DNA from: Planctomycetota bacterium | GTDB taxonomy: Bacteria; Planctomycetota; UBA1135; GCA-002686595 | Assembly: GCA_028278425.1 (NCBI GenBank) | Contig: JANQEJ010000242.1 | Coordinates: 1 to 36,015 of the forward strand | Length of the DNA: 36,015 bases | Direction of reading: 5' to 3' | Shown here: piece by piece, positions 32,034-36,015 of the stretch | Position numbering within the stretch: position 1 is the first letter of the stretch | How the letters are laid out: each line of letters opens with the position of its first letter | Notes under the pieces: generated by a model | What the model was told of the DNA's origin: nothing | The model's database searches: none | What the model saw: only the letters and a program-made list of their open reading frames with translations | Program-made: the position numbers and the translations under genes

Positions 32034-33662
32034 ATGACTCAACCCACCACAGGCTTCGTCCGCTCACTCTTCCTCGGCCGCCTCGACACGGCGGCGATCT
32101 TCCCGTTCCCGCGGCCCGACGCGGAGGTCCTCGAGACGACGGAGGCCGTCGCGTCGATGGTCGCCGAGTGGGCCCGCGACGCGATCGACCCGGAGGAGAT
32201 CGACCACGCGAAGCGCATCCCGGCCGAGGTGATCGAGGGGATGAAGGAGCTCGGCCTCTTCGGCCTGACCGTCCCGGAAGAGTACGGCGGCGCGGGGTGC
32301 GGGCAGACGACCTACGCGGCCGTCATGGAGACGCTGGCGCACCGCTGCGCCTCGACGGTCACCGTGCTCGGCGGGCACCTCGGGCTCGGGCTCAAGGGGA
32401 TCCTGCTCTACGGGACGGACGAGCAGAAGCGCCGGTGGCTGCCGGGGCTCGCCTCGGGCGAGCGGATCGCGGCCTTCGCGCTGACCGAGGCCGGTGCGGG
32501 CTCGGACGCCGCGGCGCTGCGGACGACGGCCGACCCGCTTCCCGACGGCTCGTGGAAGCTGAACGGCCGCAAGATCTGGATCACGAACGGCGGCATCGCG
32601 GGCCTCTTCGCGGTGTTCGCGCGCACGCCCGACCCCGAGCGCCCGGACGCGCCGTTGATGGAGCGGCCGATCTCGTGCTTCTTCGTCCCGAACGACGCGG
32701 ACGGCGTTTCCGTCGGCGCGCCGGAGGACAAGATGGGCCTGCGCGGCTCGTCGACGACCGAGGTGGCGTTCGAGGACGTGGTCGTCGACGCGGAGTGCCT
32801 GGTCGGGCCGCGCGGAGGCGGTTTCAAGGTCGCGCTCAACGTCCTGAACTCGGGTCGCCACGGCCTCGCGGCCTCCTGCATCGGTCAGGCGAAGCTCGCC
32901 CGCGATCTGGCGGTCGCGCACGCGCGCGAGCGCGAGCAGTTCGGCCGCCCGATCGCCGCCTTCGGGATGATCCGCGAGCTGCTCGCCGCGATGGAAGCCG
33001 ACGTCTACGCAATGGAGGCGGGAACCGCGCTCACCGCGGGCCTGATCGACTCCGGCGGCAGCGAAACGATGCTCGAGGCCGCCTGCTGCAAGATGTTCGC
33101 GACCGAGCGCTTGTGGCAGATCGGCAACGACGCGCTCCAGGTCTCCGGCGGCACGGGCTTCATGCGCGAGTACCCCTACGAGCGCATCCTCCGCGACGCG
33201 CGCATCAACCTGATCTTCGAGGGCACGAACCAGATCCTGCGCATGATGCTCGCCACGCAGGGGTTGCGGCCGCTCGTGAACGGCGAGACGCCGGCGACGA
33301 GCGCGCCGAGCTTCGAAGGCTTGAGCGAGGAGCTCGCAAAGGAGCGCGCGACGCTGGAAGAGCTCGTCCCCGCGTTCGCCGCGGTGGCCGCCGACGTCGC
33401 GGCCCGCCACGGCCGATCGGTGCGCAGCGCGCAACACGACCTCCGGCGCCTGGCGGACATGGCGGTCGCGCTCCACACGATCGGCGCCGTGCTCTCGCGG
33501 GCCTCTTCGGGCGATGCCGACGAGGCCGAGCTCGCGCTCGCCCGCCTCGCCGTTCGCCGCCGTGTCCAGGAATTCCGCGCGGCGCTGCACGAGAGCAACG
33601 ACCCGGACGACGCCCTGGTCGACGAGGTCGCGGGCCGGATGACCGGAATCGGCGGCGAGTAG
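32034..33662 (+). CDS. Acyl-CoA dehydrogenase, VLCAD/ACAD9-like
   Basis: A 542-residue flavoenzyme that oxidises acyl-CoA to trans-2-enoyl-CoA in fatty acid beta-oxidation. The N-terminal helical domain contains LGLFGLTVPEEYGGAG, the middle beta domain ALTEAGAGSDAAAL and KIWITNGG (FAD and substrate contacts), and the C-terminal helical domain REREQFGRPIAAFGMI and ALQVSGGTGFMREYPYERI. The catalytic base is the Glu in RINLIFEGTNQILR, the position used by very-long-chain enzymes. About 140 extra C-terminal residues match the VLCAD/ACAD9 class, whose extension helps dimerisation and membrane contact. A GGAG (32020-32023) precedes ATG 32034. It starts 27 bases after the DUF4276 gene and is probably unrelated to it. 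Confidence 0.94.
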   Translation: MTQPTTGFVRSLFLGRLDTAAIFPFPRPDAEVLETTEAVASMVAEWARDAIDPEEIDHAKRIPAEVIEGMKELGLFGLTVPEEYGGAGCGQTTYAAVMETLAHRCASTVTVLGGHLGLGLKGILLYGTDEQKRRWLPGLASGERIAAFALTEAGAGSDAAALRTTADPLPDGSWKLNGRKIWITNGGIAGLFAVFARTPDPERPDAPLMERPISCFFVPNDADGVSVGAPEDKMGLRGSSTTEVAFEDVVVDAECLVGPRGGGFKVALNVLNSGRHGLAASCIGQAKLARDLAVAHAREREQFGRPIAAFGMIRELLAAMEADVYAMEAGTALTAGLIDSGGSETMLEAACCKMFATERLWQIGNDALQVSGGTGFMREYPYERILRDARINLIFEGTNQILRMMLATQGLRPLVNGETPATSAPSFEGLSEELAKERATLEELVPAFAAVAADVAARHGRSVRSAQHDLRRLADMAVALHTIGAVLSRASSGDADEAELALARLAVRRRVQEFRAALHESNDPDDALVDEVAGRMTGIGGE

Positions 33663-33720
33663 CCCGAACCGACCCCGAACCCGGGGGCGTCCAAGGCGCT
33701 GGTAGGATAGCTGCCGGGCG

Positions 33721-34941
33721 ATGACGATCCCGATGAAGAAGCTGCAGGCGGCCGACCGCGCGCTCGGTCGGGTGGCCTGCGTGGTGCTCCAGCCTTTGCG
33801 GTGGATGCGGTTTCTTCGCCGGCGGCGCGAGCCCGTCCAGCGCGTGCTCCTGATCAAGTTCTGGGGGATGGGGAGCTTGCAGCTCCTCACGCCCGCGATC
33901 GAAACGCTGCGCAGGCGCCATCCGGGAGCGGAGCTGCACCTGCTCACGCTCTCGCAGAACGGCGAGTTCGCCCAGGGGCTCGGCGCGTTCGATTCCGTGC
34001 TCGCCTTCGACGTGGGCTCCAACACGTGGCTCGGCGTGTACCGCCGCATCCTCGGTCTCGTCATGGGGCTTCGGCAGCGGCGCTACGACGCGGTGTACGA
34101 CTTCGAGTTCTTCACGCGCTTCTCCGCGGTGATCAGCCTCCTGAGCGGCGCGCCGGTCGCGCGCGGCTTCGCCTCGCCCACCGTGTGGCGCGGCGGGTTC
34201 CACACCGAGACCGCGCCCTTCAACCGCTACTGGCACGTCGCGCGGAACTTCCGCTGCCTCGCCGGCGGGGAAACCGGCTTCGACGTCGACCCCGACGATC
34301 TCGGGGTGTTCCGCATCGAGCGGGCGGACGAGCTCGAGGCCACGACGGCGCTGTTCGAGGCCGGCATCGCGCCCGACGGGCCGCTCGTCGTCCTGAACCC
34401 GAACGCGGGCACGCTCTCGCTCGAGCGGCGGTGGCCGCGGGACAGCTTCGCGGAGCTCGCGCGGCGGCTGATCGACGAGGACGGCGCTCGGATCGTCCTG
34501 GTCGGCGCGACCCGCGAGCGCGCCTACACGCACCAGATCGTCGAGCTCATCGGCCCCACCGAGCCCGGACGCGTCGCCAACCTCGCGGCGCGGCTCTCGG
34601 TCGGCGGGCTGCACGCTCTGCTCGACGGCGCCGATGCCTTCGTCTCCAACGACTCCGGGCCGATGCACCTCGGCGCCGCGCTGGGCACGCCGACCGTCGG
34701 GCTCTTCGGGCCCGAGACGCCGGTGATGTACCGGCCGATCGGCGATCGCGCGAGCTTCCTGTACGACCCGCCGCCGTGCAGCCCGTGCATCAACGTGCAC
34801 GACAACAAGTTCGCGGTCTGCTGGCGCGGGCGTCCGGAATGCCTGATGAACCTGTCGGTCGACGCCGTGATCGGCCGCGTGCGCATCGAGCTCGCGACGG
34901 GGCCCAAGCCGGCGCGGCGGAGGCTCACGCGGCGCGGATGA
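33721..34941 (+). CDS. GT9-family glycosyltransferase (heptosyltransferase-like)
   Basis: A 406-residue GT-B enzyme. VQRVLLIKFWGMGSLQLLTPAI is the N-terminal acceptor-binding loop of LPS heptosyltransferases, and DAFVSNDSGPMHLGAALGTPTVGLFGPETP is the C-terminal nucleotide-sugar site. A Cys cluster follows (PPPCSPCINVH ... CWRGRPECL), common in this family before the last helix (NLSVDAVI). The first about 35 residues are basic and amphipathic, which could bind the membrane. The product probably extends the core of a lipopolysaccharide-like glycolipid. No strong ribosome binding site is seen at ATG 33721; an alternative ATG lies at 33733. Its TGA overlaps the ATG of a radical SAM gene (34938-34941), so the two are coupled. 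Confidence 0.92.
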   Translation: MTIPMKKLQAADRALGRVACVVLQPLRWMRFLRRRREPVQRVLLIKFWGMGSLQLLTPAIETLRRRHPGAELHLLTLSQNGEFAQGLGAFDSVLAFDVGSNTWLGVYRRILGLVMGLRQRRYDAVYDFEFFTRFSAVISLLSGAPVARGFASPTVWRGGFHTETAPFNRYWHVARNFRCLAGGETGFDVDPDDLGVFRIERADELEATTALFEAGIAPDGPLVVLNPNAGTLSLERRWPRDSFAELARRLIDEDGARIVLVGATRERAYTHQIVELIGPTEPGRVANLAARLSVGGLHALLDGADAFVSNDSGPMHLGAALGTPTVGLFGPETPVMYRPIGDRASFLYDPPPCSPCINVHDNKFAVCWRGRPECLMNLSVDAVIGRVRIELATGPKPARRRLTRRG

Positions 34942-36015
34942 GGCTCGTCCTCTTCAACCCGCCGGGCGAGCGGACGTACATCCGCGACTACTTCTGCTCG
35001 AAGACGACGAAGTCGAACTACCTCTTCCACCCGATCGACCTCGTCGTGCTCTCCGGCACCGCCGCCGCGGAGCACGAGACGCACGTCGTCGACTGCATGG
35101 CGGAGCGCCTCGACGCCGCGGCCGCGCGCCGGCGGCTCGACGCGCTCGCGCCGGACGTCCTCGTCACCCTCGTCGGCGCGGTGTCGTGGGACGAGGACCG
35201 CGCCTTTCTGATCGACCAGCACGCCCGCGGGCGGCGCGTGATCGCGCTCGGCGACGTCCTGCACGAGGCGAGCGAGAGGCGGCTCGCCGAGGAGCCGTGG
35301 ATCGAGGCCGCGCTGCACGTCTTCGCCAACGCCGACCTCGCGCACTACCTCGCCGGGAACCGCGACGCGATCGAGGACATGACGGTGCGCGACGCGAACG
35401 ACGCGCCCGAGCGCTTGCAGCGCGTCGAGCGCAACCGGCGCAAGGGGACGTTCCGCGTTCCGCGGCCGCGGCACGAGCTCTTCCCCGACAAGGGCTACCG
35501 CTTCTCCTTCGCGAAGGCCGAGCGCTTCGCGACGGTGCTGACCGACTACGGCTGCCCCTACCCGTGCACCTTCTGCGTCATCGGCACGCTCGGCTTCCAG
35601 ACGCGGCCGGTGGACGACGTGCTCGAGGAGATCGACGCGCTGCGGGCCGAGGGCGTGCGCGAGCTCTTCGTGATGGACCAGACCTTCGGCGTCGTCCGCG
35701 AGCGCGCGCTGGAGCTGTGCCGGGCCTTCGAAGAGCGCGGCGACCTCTCCTGGACCACCTTCACGCGGCCGGACACCGGCGACGACGAGCTCCTCGCCGC
35801 GATGCGCCGCGCCGGCTGCCACACCGTGATCCTCGGGGTCGAATCGGCCGAGGACGACGTGCTCGCCGAATACCGGAAGGGCTACGTGGCCGAGGCGGTG
35901 CGGGAGGGCTTCCGGCGCGCCAAGCGCCACGGCCTGCGGACGGTGGGGACGTTCATCATCGGGCTCCCCGAGGAGACCGAGGACTCGCTCGCGAAGACGC
36001 TCGAGCTCGCCACCG
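34938..36015 (+). CDS. B12-binding-type radical SAM protein (partial, runs off the window)
   Basis: The ATG at 34938 overlaps the previous stop by 4 bases, and an open frame of 359 codons reaches the right edge without a stop. It begins MRLVLFNPPGERTYIRDYF, with further B12-domain-like segments (HPIDLVVLSGTAAA, PDVLVTLVGAVSWDED, ADLAHYLAGN). The cluster motif is Cys206-x3-Cys210-x2-Cys213 (YGCPYPCTFC), followed by ELFVMDQTFGV, GCHTVILGVES and RTVGTFIIGLPEETED of the radical SAM barrel. It is a different family member from the one at 25704-27272. Coupling to a GT9 enzyme suggests modification of an envelope glycolipid or polyprenyl carrier (inference). The C-terminal part is missing, so the substrate class is open. 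Confidence 0.9.
   Translation, partial: MRLVLFNPPGERTYIRDYFCSKTTKSNYLFHPIDLVVLSGTAAAEHETHVVDCMAERLDAAAARRRLDALAPDVLVTLVGAVSWDEDRAFLIDQHARGRRVIALGDVLHEASERRLAEEPWIEAALHVFANADLAHYLAGNRDAIEDMTVRDANDAPERLQRVERNRRKGTFRVPRPRHELFPDKGYRFSFAKAERFATVLTDYGCPYPCTFCVIGTLGFQTRPVDDVLEEIDALRAEGVRELFVMDQTFGVVRERALELCRAFEERGDLSWTTFTRPDTGDDELLAAMRRAGCHTVILGVESAEDDVLAEYRKGYVAEAVREGFRRAKRHGLRTVGTFIIGLPEETEDSLAKTLELAT

Noticed and set aside
32064..34064. A 666-codon minus-strand open frame
   Set aside because: Shadow of the acyl-CoA dehydrogenase and GT9 genes; Arg/Ala-rich without motifs.
34524..35930. A 468-codon minus-strand open frame at the right end
   Set aside because: It lies opposite the GT9 gene and the partial radical SAM gene, whose iron-sulfur motif is unmistakable on the plus strand.

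Overview
The window is a GC-rich, densely coded piece of bacterial chromosome with almost no stretch above 200 bases without a gene. Gene content suggests a planctomycete-like bacterium (inference): two giant secreted FG-GAP/VCBS propeller proteins with a shared C-terminal domain, many predicted lipoproteins, a lipoprotein of the sulfatase superfamily, an ECF sigma/anti-sigma pair and a PilZ protein. No rRNA or ribosomal protein marker is present, so the phylum is not proven.

Layout. 1-2245: a possible tail of an upstream gene, then a secreted Cys-rich protein whose C-terminus carries a peptidase clan CD-like His-Gly/Cys pattern. 2255-5286: a sulfatase-superfamily lipoprotein, a small acidic protein and a TPR lipoprotein. 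5323-8723: a tight plus-strand cluster of HAD hydrolase, MoxR ATPase, and a glutamine-dependent NAD+ synthetase split into glutaminase and synthetase genes that overlap by 4 bases. 8854-14184: tandem FG-GAP paralogues. 14232-19188: SRPBCC protein, metal-dependent amidohydrolase, Ig-like/LVIVD propeller protein and a His-rich YVTN propeller lipoprotein, the last two overlapping. 19267-20405: two minus-strand genes, a coiled-coil unknown and a CheX/CheC-like protein. 20528-21136: a RimJ-type acetyltransferase. 21141-23440: ECF sigma factor, zinc-finger anti-sigma factor and RseB/MucB-like lipoprotein in one operon, with a good ECF-type promoter upstream. 23619-24581: a secreted Asp-rich-repeat protein. 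24795-24871: tRNA-Arg(CCG). 24921-30283 (minus): PilZ protein, radical SAM protein, GT4 glycosyltransferase and purF, with a striking 178-base imperfect palindrome exactly filling the purF-GT4 gap. 30414-32006: a two-gene cassette of an OLD/RloA-like ATPase and a DUF4276-like Toprim-type protein, the best candidate for a defence system. 32034-36015: a VLCAD/ACAD9-like acyl-CoA dehydrogenase, a GT9 heptosyltransferase-like enzyme and a second radical SAM gene cut by the window end.

The genes mostly serve core metabolism (NAD, purine, fatty acid oxidation), envelope and secreted surface proteins, and envelope stress signalling. The ATPase/DUF4276 pair and the palindrome stand out as accessory. 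All calls rest on reading motifs by eye; no database search was run.
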